Shown: positions 27,606 to 36,891 of the stretch, one piece after another | Position numbering within the stretch: position 1 is the stretch's first letter | How the letters are laid out: every line of letters begins with the position of its first letter | Source of the DNA: Streptomyces sp. SUK 48 | Lineage (GTDB): Bacteria > Actinomycetota > Actinomycetes > Streptomycetales > Streptomycetaceae | Assembly: GCF_009650765.1 (NCBI RefSeq) | Contig: NZ_CP045740.1 | Location: forward strand, 7,974,001-8,038,000 | Length of the DNA: 64,000 bases | Direction of reading: 5' to 3' | The notes under the pieces: generated by a model | What the model was told of the DNA's origin: nothing | Database searches by the model: none | The model's input: the letters and a program-made list of their open reading frames with translations, nothing else | Program-made: the position numbers and the translations under genes

Positions 27606-28619
27606 ATGAGATTCCTCGAACGCGTCGACGGCTTCCAGCGGCGCCACCGCTGGGTGGGCCTGCCGCTCGCCGTCGCGTACAAGTTCTTCGACGACCAGGC
27701 CGTGTACCTGGCGGCCCTGCTCGCCTACTACGGCTTCCTCTCGCTCTTCCCGCTGCTCCTGATCCTCGTCGCCGTCCTGAGCACCTTCCTGAGCGGCGAT
27801 CCGGCCGTGCGACAACGTGTGATGGACTCGGCACTGAGCGAGTTCCCGGTCATCGGCGACCAGCTCGGGCACAACATCCACTCCTTCCACGGCAGCGGGG
27901 TCGTCCTCGCCGCGGGCATCGTGGGCAGCGTCTACGGTTCGCTCGGTGTCGCCCAGGCCGCGCAGTACGCCCTCAACAAGATCTGGGCGGTCCCGCGCCA
28001 CGCCCGCCCGGATCCGCTCCGCTCGCGGCTGAAGGGGCTGGTGTTCCTGCTGCTCCTCGCGGTCGGGCTGTGCGCGTCCACGCTGCTGTCGGTGGTGGCC
28101 GCGCAGAGTTACCTGTTCGGCGTGCGGCTGCGGGGCGGCAGCTGGATCGCCGCGAGCGCGGGCTCCGTGTGCCTGAACGCCTTTCTGCTGCTGCTCAGCT
28201 ACCGGCTGCTGACCCAGCGGACCCTGCCCCTGCGCCGGCTCGCCGGAGTGGCGCTGGGAGGCGCCCTCGCGTGGCAGGCGCTGCAATGGGTGGGCTCCTA
28301 CTACGTCAGCCACGTGCTGCGCGGCGCCACCGCCACCTACGGCATGTTCGGCATCGTCCTGGGCCTGCTCGCCTGGCTCTACGTCGGGGCCCTGATCTTC
28401 GTCGCGGTGGCCGAGACGGGCGCCGTACGGGTCATGCGCCTGTGGCCCCGCAGCCTGCTGACGCCGTTCACGGACCGGGTGCGCCTCAGCGCGGCGGACC
28501 GCCGCGCCTACCGGTCGTACGCCGCGACCGAGGCGTTCAAGGGCTTCCAGAAGGTCAGCGTGCGCTTCGAGCCGCCGCCCGAGCCCCGCCGGGAGGAACC
28601 ACCGGACGGTACGCCCTGA
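27606..28619 (+). CDS. YihY/BrkB family membrane protein
   Basis: A 337-residue protein with about six transmembrane helices: LLAYYGFLSLFPLLLILVAV, SGVVLAAGIVGSVYGSLGVA, GLVFLLLLAVGLCASTLLSV, and three more up to residue 285. The YGFLSLFPLLL segment is the family signature. The family was once called ribonuclease BN by error; its real role is unknown, possibly envelope transport. The charged C-terminal tail is cytoplasmic by the positive-inside rule. The ATG follows a purine-poor site at the end of a long open frame, so a slightly different start is possible. Confidence 0.9.
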   Translation: MRFLERVDGFQRRHRWVGLPLAVAYKFFDDQAVYLAALLAYYGFLSLFPLLLILVAVLSTFLSGDPAVRQRVMDSALSEFPVIGDQLGHNIHSFHGSGVVLAAGIVGSVYGSLGVAQAAQYALNKIWAVPRHARPDPLRSRLKGLVFLLLLAVGLCASTLLSVVAAQSYLFGVRLRGGSWIAASAGSVCLNAFLLLLSYRLLTQRTLPLRRLAGVALGGALAWQALQWVGSYYVSHVLRGATATYGMFGIVLGLLAWLYVGALIFVAVAETGAVRVMRLWPRSLLTPFTDRVRLSAADRRAYRSYAATEAFKGFQKVSVRFEPPPEPRREEPPDGTP

Positions 28620-28651
28620 CGGCGGGCCCGCCACCCTGGGGCGGGCCCGGC

Positions 28652-28675
28652 CCGGTGCGGGACGTCCCGCACCGG
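28652..28675. terminator. Bidirectional hairpin terminator
   Basis: A 24-bp perfect palindrome (arms CCGGTGCGGG and complement around ACGT) between convergent stop codons at 28619 and 28683. Confidence 0.7.
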
Positions 28676-28682
28676 GGCGTGG

Positions 28683-29174
28683 TCAGGAGCGAACGACGCG
28701 GCGTACGTTCTCCACCGAGCCGCAGTCGGCCTTCAGCCGGCGCCCGCGTTCCTCCCAGAACGCCGCTCCCAGTTCCTCGCGCCGCTCCATCGCCACGTTC
28801 TCGCGCGCACCGTTGAGGATGGTGCGCTCCTCCTCGTCCGTGTGGTGGGCGATGGCTTCCGCCAGCGCCTCCAGCTTGGCGTCCCACTCCTCGGAGCCGA
28901 CGTCCGCCACCTCCATGAGGTCCAGCAGGGCCTCGTTCCCCTCGTCGTGCTCGTGCTCGCCGTGCTCGACCTCTTCGTCGTCGATGTTCTTGTAACGCTT
29001 CAGCGCGGGATAGACCTCGGCCTCCTCGGCCTGCGCGTGCGCGATCAGCAGCCCCGCGAACTCCTGGAGCGCGGCTGCCCGGTCGGCCTCGACGCTGCGC
29101 ATCAGGTGGAACAGGTCCTCCATGCGCCGGTGGTCCTGGAGGATGAGCTCGACGACGTCCTGGGTCTCGGCCAT
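28683..29174 (-). CDS. Hemerythrin HHE-domain protein (paralogue)
   Basis: A 163-residue di-iron four-helix protein: DHRRMEDLFHLMRSVEADR, AHAQAEEAEVYPALKRY, a histidine/glutamate-rich loop HGEHEHDEGNE, and AHHTDEEERTI. Start MAETQDVVE; the frame is open upstream to 29249, but the extra residues match nothing. It is paralogous to the protein at 25377, about 3 kb away on the opposite strand, with the same tail. The additional H/E loop may alter metal binding. Confidence 0.88.
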   Translation of the reverse strand: MAETQDVVELILQDHRRMEDLFHLMRSVEADRAAALQEFAGLLIAHAQAEEAEVYPALKRYKNIDDEEVEHGEHEHDEGNEALLDLMEVADVGSEEWDAKLEALAEAIAHHTDEEERTILNGARENVAMERREELGAAFWEERGRRLKADCGSVENVRRVVRS

Positions 29175-29282
29175 GGCAGTGGCACCACTTTCGTACGAAC
29201 GAATCGGGATCCTGTCGTCTACCCCCACCGGCCGCGTTGATGACCTCACCCGCGGCAGGAGAGTGACCCGTGACGTGCGCGG

Positions 29283-30458
29283 CTACGGTTTCCGGATCTC
29301 CCCCTCCGCCGAGACGCGGGCGGCGTGCGCGCCGAAGTCCTCCTCCGACACGCCGGAGACGAGGTCGATCGCCTCGCCGCCCGGCTCCGGGGTGCCCGGT
29401 TCCACGATCCGGGTCGGACGCAGACGCCCGGACACATAGGTGCCGTCGGCGCGCAGGGCGACCTGGAGCACGCCGCTGGTCGAGAGGTTGCCGCCGAGGC
29501 CGAGCACCTTGTAGCCGGTGAAGTTGCCCAGGCTGTAGGCGATCAGCCGGCCCTTGTAGAACTCCATTCCGCGCATCACGTGCGGGCCGCTGCCCACGAC
29601 GAGATCGGCCCCGGCGTCGATCACCGCATGACTGAAGCGGTAGCCGTCGCCCCGGTCCTCGCCGAGGAAGTACTCGGTGCCGGGTTCGACGTGGGTGCGG
29701 TCCGAACCCTCCGCGCCCGCGTGCATCGTGACGATCACGACATCCGCGGACTTCGCGGCGCGGGCGGTGAGTTCCTTCGCGGCGGGGATGTCCGTCAGGT
29801 CGTTCGCCCCTCGGTCGGGGGCGAACCCGATCAGCGCGACCCGGATGCCGTGCACCCGCTGGACGGTGATCTGGCCCAGCCGCCCGGTGAACCGCACGTC
29901 CGCGGCGCGCAGCGCGTCGAAGGTGTCGCGCCGCCCCTGTGCCCCGAAGTCGTCGATGTGATTGTTCGCCGTGTTCATGACCGTGAACCCGGCCTTCCCG
30001 AGCAGGCGGCCGTAGGACGGCGGGGCGCGGAACGCGAAGCAGTTCGGGCCGTCGAGGTACGCGCACTTGCTGGTGCCGCCGGTCGTGAGCGTGCCCTCCA
30101 GGTTCCCGAGCACCACATCCCCGGTGAGCAGGTCGTCGACGGGGGCGAAGAACGAGGCGCCGTCGTCCGGGGGCAGGCTGTCCGGCAGCGTGCCCAGGAC
30201 GACGTCCCCCACGGCGGCGATCGTCACGTCGCCCCGGGGGAGCGGCGCCGCAGGCGCACCGGACGCCGTGGCCCCGGCCCTTCCCCCGGGGGCCCGGACG
30301 GAGCCGGTGGGGGCCGGACTCCCGGAGCCGCCGCGGAACGCGCACGCCGCGACGACCACCGCACCGGCCACGAGCAGACAGAGGACGAGCAAGCGGCGCC
30401 CCACCGGCCTTCGCCGTGCGCGCCGCCGCCGAGGACACGGTCCACCGGACGTGATCAC
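29283..30458 (-). CDS. CapA-family metallophosphatase-like lipoprotein
   Basis: A protein of 391 residues. A basic N-terminus and hydrophobic segment (RLLVLCLLVAGAVVVAAC) give a lipoprotein or membrane anchor. The CapA/PgsA fold follows: VTIAAVGDVVLGT, GNLEGTLT, NTANNHIDDFG, VIVTMHAGAE, VVGSGPHVMRGMEFYKGR and IAYSLGNF. In bacilli CapA acts in poly-gamma-glutamate capsule synthesis. No other pgs genes are present, so the specific role is unknown. It probably works at the outer face of the membrane. Confidence 0.9.
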   Translation of the reverse strand: MITSGGPCPRRRRARRRPVGRRLLVLCLLVAGAVVVAACAFRGGSGSPAPTGSVRAPGGRAGATASGAPAAPLPRGDVTIAAVGDVVLGTLPDSLPPDDGASFFAPVDDLLTGDVVLGNLEGTLTTGGTSKCAYLDGPNCFAFRAPPSYGRLLGKAGFTVMNTANNHIDDFGAQGRRDTFDALRAADVRFTGRLGQITVQRVHGIRVALIGFAPDRGANDLTDIPAAKELTARAAKSADVVIVTMHAGAEGSDRTHVEPGTEYFLGEDRGDGYRFSHAVIDAGADLVVGSGPHVMRGMEFYKGRLIAYSLGNFTGYKVLGLGGNLSTSGVLQVALRADGTYVSGRLRPTRIVEPGTPEPGGEAIDLVSGVSEEDFGAHAARVSAEGEIRKP

Positions 30459-30910
30459 CGGATCATGCTACGAAGCGTCCTACCCTCCTTCACGCAGGGT
30501 CACCGGCGTGTCCGCCGCGACCCGGCGGCCCACCATCGGCCGACGACCAGCCCCGCGGGGCGGGGGAGGGCGGAGCGGGTGGTCCGGCGCCGGGCACCGG
30601 CGGCGTGGCGGCCAACTCGGCGAGATCGGTCCGGTGTTCGGCCGGCGCGTCGTGCGGCCCGCGCCAACGGCCCGCGTCCGGAGCGAGATGACGCCCCGTC
30701 GACGTGCCGAGAAAAGCGGCCGCCCCTTCATCGACCGCACCCGCGGCGGCGACCTCGGCCGCCACCGAACACACGGGCCGCGCCCGCTCCGTCGCCCGCA
30801 GCGCGACACCACTGACCGCGCCCATGCTCCAGGTGCCCAACCAATGACTCCGTTGCGGAACGCCGAGCGGTTTGGTCCGAGATCTTTTTTCACTCGATCA
30901 GGTTCCTGAC
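30459..30910. other. Intergenic region, no gene supported
   Basis: About 450 bp between the CapA-like gene and the SigK-type promoter. Open frames here are GC-driven and match nothing. Local A/T-richness appears only at 30880-30900. The CapA promoter should lie at its left end. Confidence 0.5.
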
Positions 30911-30938
30911 CAATCCGCCAGGGCGACCAGAACCGAAT
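30911..30938 (+). promoter_or_regulatory. SigK-type promoter, probably giving a leaderless transcript
   Basis: CAATCC (30911-30916), 16 bp, then CCGAAT (30933-30938). The mycobacterial SigK consensus is CCATCC-N16/17-CCGAAT, so 11 of 12 bases match with correct spacing. The GTG start of the molybdoprotein gene is at 30946, seven bases past the -10, so the mRNA would start at or next to the start codon. Confidence 0.75.
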
Positions 30939-30945
30939 TCCCTGC

Positions 30946-32594
30946 GTGAGGGACGAAGAGAAGGATCAAAGGGGCCGACCGGGTCTGCCACGCCTGGCGC
31001 TGGGCGCGCTGAGCGGGGCGCTGGCCGGCTTCGCCGCGCTGGCCTCGGCCGAACTGGTCGCGGCGGCGGTGCGTCCGCAGTCCAGTCCGGTCGTCGTGGT
31101 GGGCGGCGCGTCCATCGACGCGACGCCCGCGCCGGTCAAGGACTGGGCGATCCGCCACTTCGGCACCGACGACAAGCTCGTGCTCCAGCTCGGCATCCTG
31201 GCCGTACTGGCGGTATCGGCTCTGGCGTTGGGTGTGCTGGCGGTGCGGTTCCGGCGGGTCGGAGCCGCCGGGATCCTTCTCTTCGGGGCCGTCGGAACGG
31301 CGGCCGCCCTCAACCGCCCCGACTCCATCGGCATCGCCGACGCCCTGCCCTCCGTCGCGGGGGCCGTCGCCGGGGCCCTGCTCCTGTACGGCCTGGTGGG
31401 GCGCCTCACGGCCCCCGCCCGGCCGACGGCGCCCGCTCGGCCGACGACGCCGGAGTCCGGCTCCGTCAGCGAGGAAGCGGCAGACGGTTCGCCCGCGCCC
31501 GAGGCATGGGACCGGCGGGGATTCGTCCTCGCGGCCGCTTCCGCGGCAGCGGCTTCCGCCGTGGTGGGTACGGTCGGCCGGTCGCTGAACGGCACCAGCG
31601 GTCGGGACGCGGTCGCCTCGCGCGACAAGGTCGTTCTCCCGCTGCCCGGCTCACCGGCGCGGCCGGTGCCGAAGCGGGCCGGGCTGCGGGTCGCCGGGAT
31701 CAGTCCCTTCGTCACCCCGAACCAGGACTTCTACCGGGTGGACACCGCGCTGGTGGTGCCCAAGGTGGACGCGACCAGCTGGCGGATGCGCGTCCACGGC
31801 AAGGGCGTACGCCGGCCGGCCACCTACTCCGTCGACGACCTGCTGCGCCGGGAGCTGATCGAGCGGGACATCACCCTGACATGCGTGTCGAACGAAGTGG
31901 GCGGCCCGTACGTGGGCAACGCCCGCTGGATCGGCGTCCGGCTGGCCGACCTGCTCGCCGAGTGCGGGGTGAAGCCCCCTCCCGGGGCGGCCGGGCGGAC
32001 CAGCTGGTGGCCCGCTCGGTGGACGGCATGACGATCGGCAGCCCGGTCGAGGACCTGATGGACGGCCGGGACGCGATGCTCGCCCTCGGCATGAACGGCG
32101 AGCCGCTGCCCTTCGAGCACGGCTTCCCGGTCCGGATGGTCGTCCCCGGTCTGTACGGCTTCGTGTCCGCCTGCAAATGGATCGAGGACATCGAGCTCAC
32201 CACCTTCGATTCCTACGACCCCTACTGGGTCAAGCGCGGCTGGGCCCGCAGGGCGCCGATCAAGACCGAGTCCCGTATCGACACCCCCAAGCCGTTCGCC
32301 CGGCCCAAGGCCGGCCCGGTGATGGTCGCCGGGGTCGCCTGGTCCCAGCACCGGGGTGTCGACAGGGTCGAGGTCCGTGTGGACGACGGCCCCTGGCAGG
32401 AAGCCCACCTGGCTGCCGAGTACACCCGTGACACATGGCGCCAGTGGTCGTTTCCCTGGCAGGCGACCAGCGGCGGTCACACCCTCACCGTCCGTGCCAC
32501 CGACCGCACTGGCGCCGTGCAGACCGAGGAACGGACCCGCACGATCCCCGACGGCGCCAGTGGATGGCACTCCGTCGTCGTGACCGTCGACTGA
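30946..32594 (+). pseudogene. Membrane sulfite-oxidase-like molybdopterin protein, frameshifted
   Basis: After correction this is about a 549-residue protein. The N-terminal part has about four membrane helices (ALSGALAGFAALASAELVAA, then ILAVLAVSALALGVLAV and others), a second Tat-like stretch (WDRRGFVLAAASAAAASAVV), and an oxidoreductase molybdopterin domain (VTPNQDFYRVDTALVVP, TLTCVSNEVGGPYVGNARW with the Mo-ligand cysteine). The C-terminal domain is the Mo-co dimerisation type. The first frame stops at 32031. The remainder continues in the next frame (QLVARSVDGMTIG) to 32594. One C appears missing from the run at 31975-31979. It is usually the membrane catalytic subunit of SigK-linked redox loci. 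Confidence 0.85.
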
Positions 32595-32690
32595 CCACCC
32601 GTTCCATGACCAGGGCCTCCGGCCCACCCCGAACCACCTTCCCGTAACACCCCCGACGCAGCAGAGCGCTGCACCGTTCAACAGGAGAAG

Positions 32691-33347
32691 ATGATGAACA
32701 CCCGTATCCGCCGTACCACCGGTCTCCTCGCTGCCGCCGCCGTGCTGCCCCTGGTCCTGACCGCCTGTTCCGGCAGCGGCAGCGACTCGGGCAAGTCCGA
32801 CTCCTCCGACAAGGCGTCGGCGTCGGCCTCGGCCTCGGCGAGCACGGGCGGCGGCGAGATGAGCAGCATGGACCAGCCGTTCGGCCCGGCCTGTTCGTCC
32901 GTGCCGAAGAACGGCGCCGGCTCCTTCAACGGCATGGCCAAGGACCCGGTGGCCACCGCCGCCTCCAACAACCCGGCCCTGTCCACGCTGGTGACCGCGG
33001 TGAAGAAGGCCGGTCTGGTCGACACCCTCAACAACGCCCAGAACATCACCGTGTTCGCGCCCACCAACGACGCCTTCGCCAAGATCCCGAAGGCCACCCT
33101 GGACAAGGTCCTCAACGACAAGGCCCAGCTGACGAAGATCCTCACCTACCACGTCGTCGGCCAGAAGCTCATGCCGAAGGACCTGGAGAACGGCTCCTTC
33201 GCCACGCTGGAGAAGTCGAAGCTGATGACCTCCGGCTCCGGCGAGTCCTACACCGTCAACGACTCCGCCAAGGTCGTCTGCGGCAACGTCAAGACCGCCA
33301 ACGCCAATGTCTACATCATCGACACCGTCCTGATGCCCAAGAGCTGA
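32691..33347 (+). CDS. Fasciclin (FAS1) domain lipoprotein, MPT83/MPT70-like
   Basis: A protein of 218 residues. The leader TTGLLAAAAVLPLVLTAC ends in a lipobox, followed by a Ser/Gly/Ala-rich linker (about 27-55) and one FAS1 domain: NNPALSTLVTAVKKAGLVD, ITVFAPTNDAFAKI, LTYHVVGQKL, then a C-terminal VYIIDTVLMPK. It is surface-anchored. In M. tuberculosis the FAS1 proteins MPT70 and MPT83 are the main SigK targets, and this gene lies in a block with sigK-rskA homologues. The start is a tandem ATG ATG with AGGAG upstream. Confidence 0.93.
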   Translation: MMNTRIRRTTGLLAAAAVLPLVLTACSGSGSDSGKSDSSDKASASASASASTGGGEMSSMDQPFGPACSSVPKNGAGSFNGMAKDPVATAASNNPALSTLVTAVKKAGLVDTLNNAQNITVFAPTNDAFAKIPKATLDKVLNDKAQLTKILTYHVVGQKLMPKDLENGSFATLEKSKLMTSGSGESYTVNDSAKVVCGNVKTANANVYIIDTVLMPKS

Positions 33348-33362
33348 CACCACCGCGGGCCG

Positions 33363-33417
33363 AGGACGCGCGCCCGCCAGGTCGCCTCGACGGGAGCGAC
33401 CTGCCGCCGCGCGTCCT
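33363..33417. terminator. Nested hairpin terminator after the fasciclin gene
   Basis: Outer 10-bp arms AGGACGCGCG and CGCGCGTCCT, and an inner 8-bp stem CAGGTCGC/GCGACCTG, 16 bp beyond the stop codon. Confidence 0.75.
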
Positions 33418-33551
33418 TGCACCAGGGCACCCGCCGGCCGCCCGACCGGCAGGGCGCGGCCGGTGCCCTGCTCCCGGGCCGGTGCGCGAGCGGCGACGCC
33501 CGCGCACCGGCCCCGAGGAGTTCCTCATCCGTACGGGAGGCAGACGACACC

Positions 33552-34865
33552 ATGGAACGACCGTCCCACGCGACGCCGCGCGAACCGTCAGCCGGCGCCG
33601 TAAGCCCGCGCCGTACGGCCGTCATCGGCAGCGGGGTCGCGGGGCTGACCGCCGCGCACATCCTGGCCCGCGCCCATCACGTCACCCTCTACGAGGCCGA
33701 CGGCCGACTGGGCGGCCACGCCCACACACACGACCTGACCGCGCCGGACGGGCGCACGCACCGTGTCGACTCCGGTTTCATCGTGCACAACCAGCGCACC
33801 TACCCGAACCTGCTCCGCCTCTTCTCCGAACTCGGTGTCGTCACACAGGAGTCGGAGATGAGCATGTCGGTGCGGTGCGAGGGCTGCGGACTGGAGTACG
33901 CCGGCGCCCGCGGCCCCCGCGGACTGCTCGCCCAGCCGCGCAACGCCCTGCGCCTGCCGTACCTGCGGATGCTGGCCGAGGTGCCGCGCTTCCACCGGGC
34001 CGCCCGCGCCCTGCTGGCGCGGGACGCCGCCGACGACACGCTCACCCTGGGCGAGTTCCTCGACGCGGCGGGCTTCTCGCCGTACTTCCGGGCCCACTTC
34101 ATGACGCCGGTGGTGTCCGCCGTGTGGTCCTGCGACGCGGAGACCGCCCTGCGCTACCCGGCGGCCTACCTGTTCCGGTTCCTCGCCCACCACGGCATGC
34201 TCTCGGTGAGCGGGTCACCGGTGTGGCGGACCGTCACGGGCGGCTCCGGAAGGTACGTCGAACGGATCGCCGCCGCCCTGCACGAGGTCCGCGCCGGCAC
34301 CCCCGTACGGTCCGTGCTCCGGCACGCCGACGGCGTGGACGTGACCGCGGCGGACGGGACCACCGCCGCCTACGACCACCTCGTCGTCGCCACCCACCCC
34401 GAGCAGGCGCTACGGCTGCTCGGGGACGCGACTCCGGCCGAGAAGGACGTCCTCGGCGCCTTCCGCTACTCCCGCAACACCACCCTGCTGCACACCGACA
34501 CCTCCCTGCTCCCGCGGTCGAGCGGGGCCCGCGCCTCCTGGAACTACCTGATGCCCGGCTGCCGGGCCGGCGCCGACCGGGTGCGGGTGAGCTACGACAT
34601 GAACCGGCTCCAGCGACTCGACGCCTCGCGGACGTATGTCGTCACCCTCGGCGGCCAGGACCGGGTCGACCCCGCCCGGGTGCTGGCCCGGATGACCTAC
34701 GAACACCCGGTGTACACCCCCGAGTCGGTCGCCGCCCAGCACCGGCTGCCCGAACTGAACACGGCCGTCACGGCGTTCGCGGGCGCCTACCACGGCTGGG
34801 GATTCCACGAGGACGGCTGCCGTTCGGGCGTCGAGGCCGCCGCCGCCCTGGGGGTGAGGTGGTGA
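33552..34865 (+). CDS. FAD-dependent oxidoreductase (amine-oxidase-like; Rv0449c type)
   Basis: A protein of 437 residues. The FAD Rossmann motif is TAVIGSGVAGLTAAHILARA (about 21-40) with the acidic end YEADGRLGGHAHTHD; a C-terminal FAYHGWGFHEDGCRSG-like stretch completes FAD binding. This is the NAD(P)-binding amine-oxidase family that sits beside DUF1365 and cyclopropane synthase genes in many bacteria and corresponds to Rv0449c in the mycobacterial sigK locus. It is first of five tightly coupled genes. The open frame runs back to 33417, but the ATG at 33552 starts the conserved part. Confidence 0.9.
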   Translation: MERPSHATPREPSAGAVSPRRTAVIGSGVAGLTAAHILARAHHVTLYEADGRLGGHAHTHDLTAPDGRTHRVDSGFIVHNQRTYPNLLRLFSELGVVTQESEMSMSVRCEGCGLEYAGARGPRGLLAQPRNALRLPYLRMLAEVPRFHRAARALLARDAADDTLTLGEFLDAAGFSPYFRAHFMTPVVSAVWSCDAETALRYPAAYLFRFLAHHGMLSVSGSPVWRTVTGGSGRYVERIAAALHEVRAGTPVRSVLRHADGVDVTAADGTTAAYDHLVVATHPEQALRLLGDATPAEKDVLGAFRYSRNTTLLHTDTSLLPRSSGARASWNYLMPGCRAGADRVRVSYDMNRLQRLDASRTYVVTLGGQDRVDPARVLARMTYEHPVYTPESVAAQHRLPELNTAVTAFAGAYHGWGFHEDGCRSGVEAAAALGVRW

Positions 34866-35608
34866 CGGCTCCGTCCGCCGGGCCACCGGCCGTCCTGTAC
34901 CCGTGCGTGATCACCCACCGACGCCGCGCACCCCAGCGCTACGCCCTGCGGCACCGCACGTACCTGTGGCTGGTCGACCCGGACCGCCTGCCCGAACTGC
35001 CGCGCCCACTGAGGCCGTTGGCCCACTTCAGCGCCCGTGACCACTTCACGGGACGGGCTCCGTCGATCAGGGCCGCGCTCGACGGCTTCCTGGACGAGCA
35101 CGGCATCGACCTGGAGGGCGGCCGGGTGCTGATGCTCGCGCACGCCCGGATCCTCGGCCATGTCTTCAACCCGCTCACCCTGTACTGGTGTTACGGCCCC
35201 CAGGGCACCGTGCGCTGCGTGGTGGCCGAGGTCCACAACACCTACGGCGGGCGCCACGCCTACCTGCTGCACCCCGATGCGACCGGAACCGCCACCGTCG
35301 CCAAGGACTTCTACGTGTCGCCCTTCCACCCGGTCGACGGCCACTACGAGATGCGGGTCCCGCCGCCCGGCGAGCTCCTGCGCCTGTCGATACGGCTGCA
35401 CCGGCCCGGCGGCCCGCCCTTCACGGCCGCGGTCCGCGGCACCCGCCGCACGGCCACGGTCCCGGAACTGCTCCGCCTGTCCCTGCGCCACCCCTGGTCG
35501 ACGCTCGCGGTGTCGGCCGCCATCCGCTTCCACGGTATCCGCCTGTTCCTGCGCGGCCTGCCGGTGCAGCCGCGCCCGGGCCGCCGTACCCCGGAGAACG
35601 CGTCATGA
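34862..35608 (+). CDS. DUF1365 protein (Rv0448c type)
   Basis: A 248-residue protein: YPCVITHRRRAPQRYALRHR, RDHFTGRAPSIRAALDGFL, the signature ILGHVFNPLTLYWCYG, and KDFYVSPFHPVDGHYEMR. DUF1365 proteins are always found with the FAD oxidoreductase and the cyclopropane-type methyltransferase and are thought to act in making unusual membrane fatty acids. The reaction is not known. The GTG at 34862 overlaps the previous stop by 4 bp; GTG 34859 is equally possible. Confidence 0.9.
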   Translation: MTAPSAGPPAVLYPCVITHRRRAPQRYALRHRTYLWLVDPDRLPELPRPLRPLAHFSARDHFTGRAPSIRAALDGFLDEHGIDLEGGRVLMLAHARILGHVFNPLTLYWCYGPQGTVRCVVAEVHNTYGGRHAYLLHPDATGTATVAKDFYVSPFHPVDGHYEMRVPPPGELLRLSIRLHRPGGPPFTAAVRGTRRTATVPELLRLSLRHPWSTLAVSAAIRFHGIRLFLRGLPVQPRPGRRTPENAS

Positions 35609-36891
35609 CCACGGTCGAAGACCGCCCCGCCGCCCGCCACCGAGCGAACGGCCCCCGAACCGCCCCCGTCGACGCCGACCGCTGGCCCGACGTGGCCGCC
35701 GTACCGCGGGCGTCCTGGCCGGTGCGCGCCGTCACCGCGGCCGTACTGGAACGCGCCCTGCGGCGACTGCCCCTGCGCGTACGGTTCGCCGACGGCACCA
35801 CCCTCGGCCTGGGCGGACCACTGATAGCGGTGCACGACCACCGGGCGTTCCACTCCCGCGTCGGCACCAGCGGGCTCATCGGCTTCGGCGAGTCCTACAT
35901 GGCGGGGGAGTGGGACGCCCCGGACCTGGTCGGCGCGCTCACCGTCCTCGCCGCCCACGCGGCCGACCTGATCCCGCCCGGACTACAGCGGCTGCGGGGC
36001 CTGTGGACGCAGCGCCAGCCGCACACGCAGCGCAACACCCCGGACGGGTCGCGGACCAACATCAGCCGTCACTACGACCTCTCCAACGACCTGTTCGCGC
36101 TGTTCCTGGACGAGACGCTCAGCTATTCCTCCGCCGTCTTCCGCGGCTTCCCCGCCGACCGCTCGCTGCTGGCCGCCGCCCAGCAGCGCAAGGTCGACCG
36201 GCTGCTGGACCTGGCCGAGGTGCGCGAGGGCACCCGGCTGCTGGAGATCGGCACCGGCTGGGGCGAACTGGCGCTGCGCGCCGCCGCCCGGGGCGCGCAC
36301 GTCACCTCGCTCACCCTGTCGACGGAACAGCGGGAGCTGGCGCTGGCACGGGTACGCGAGGCCGGGTACGAGGACCGCGTCTCGATCGAACTGTGCGACT
36401 ACCGCGAGGCACACGGCACCTACGACGCGGTCGTCAGCGTGGAGATGATCGAGGCCGTCGGCGCGGAGTTCTGGCCCGTCTACTTCCAAACCCTCGACGA
36501 GCGCCTGGCGCCCGGCGGCCGGCTGGCCCTCCAGGCGATCACCATGCCGCACGAGCGGATGCTGGCCAGCCGCGGCACCCACACCTGGATCCAGAAGTAC
36601 GTCTTCCCCGGCGGCCTCATCCCCTCGACGACGGCCGTGGAGGAGGCGGTTCGCGACCACACCGGTCTCGCGCCGACCGCCAGGGACGGTTTCGGCGCGC
36701 ACTACGCCGAGACCCTGCGCCTGTGGCGGGAGCGGTTCACGGACCGCGCCGACGATGTCGAAGCGCTCGGCTTCGACGAGACCTTCCGCCGCTTGTGGAC
36801 CTTCTACCTGGCCTATTCCGAGGCGGGTTTCCGCTCCGGATACCTCGATGTCCAGCAGTACCTGTTCACGAAGGAGGACCCGGCCCGATGA
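35605..36891 (+). CDS. Cyclopropane-fatty-acyl-phospholipid synthase family methyltransferase 1
   Basis: A protein of 428 residues. The N-terminal lipid-binding part (about 1-140) is followed by a SAM domain: ISRHYDLSNDLFALFLDETL, LLEIGTGWGELALRAAARGA, SLTLSTEQRELALARVREAG, and VVSVEMIEAVGAEFWP in place of the usual GEHVG loop. The late segment YLAYSEAGFRSGYLDVQQ is typical of the family. It matches the CFA-synthase-like gene ufaA1 (Rv0447c) of the sigK block. It modifies the double bond of membrane acyl chains using SAM. ATGA overlaps couple it to both neighbours. Confidence 0.9.
   Translation: MTTVEDRPAARHRANGPRTAPVDADRWPDVAAVPRASWPVRAVTAAVLERALRRLPLRVRFADGTTLGLGGPLIAVHDHRAFHSRVGTSGLIGFGESYMAGEWDAPDLVGALTVLAAHAADLIPPGLQRLRGLWTQRQPHTQRNTPDGSRTNISRHYDLSNDLFALFLDETLSYSSAVFRGFPADRSLLAAAQQRKVDRLLDLAEVREGTRLLEIGTGWGELALRAAARGAHVTSLTLSTEQRELALARVREAGYEDRVSIELCDYREAHGTYDAVVSVEMIEAVGAEFWPVYFQTLDERLAPGGRLALQAITMPHERMLASRGTHTWIQKYVFPGGLIPSTTAVEEAVRDHTGLAPTARDGFGAHYAETLRLWRERFTDRADDVEALGFDETFRRLWTFYLAYSEAGFRSGYLDVQQYLFTKEDPAR

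Noticed and set aside
32604..32634. CCATGA ... CCGAAC as a SigK promoter for the fasciclin gene
   Set aside because: The spacer is 19 bp and both hexamers deviate, so it is too weak to list as a feature.
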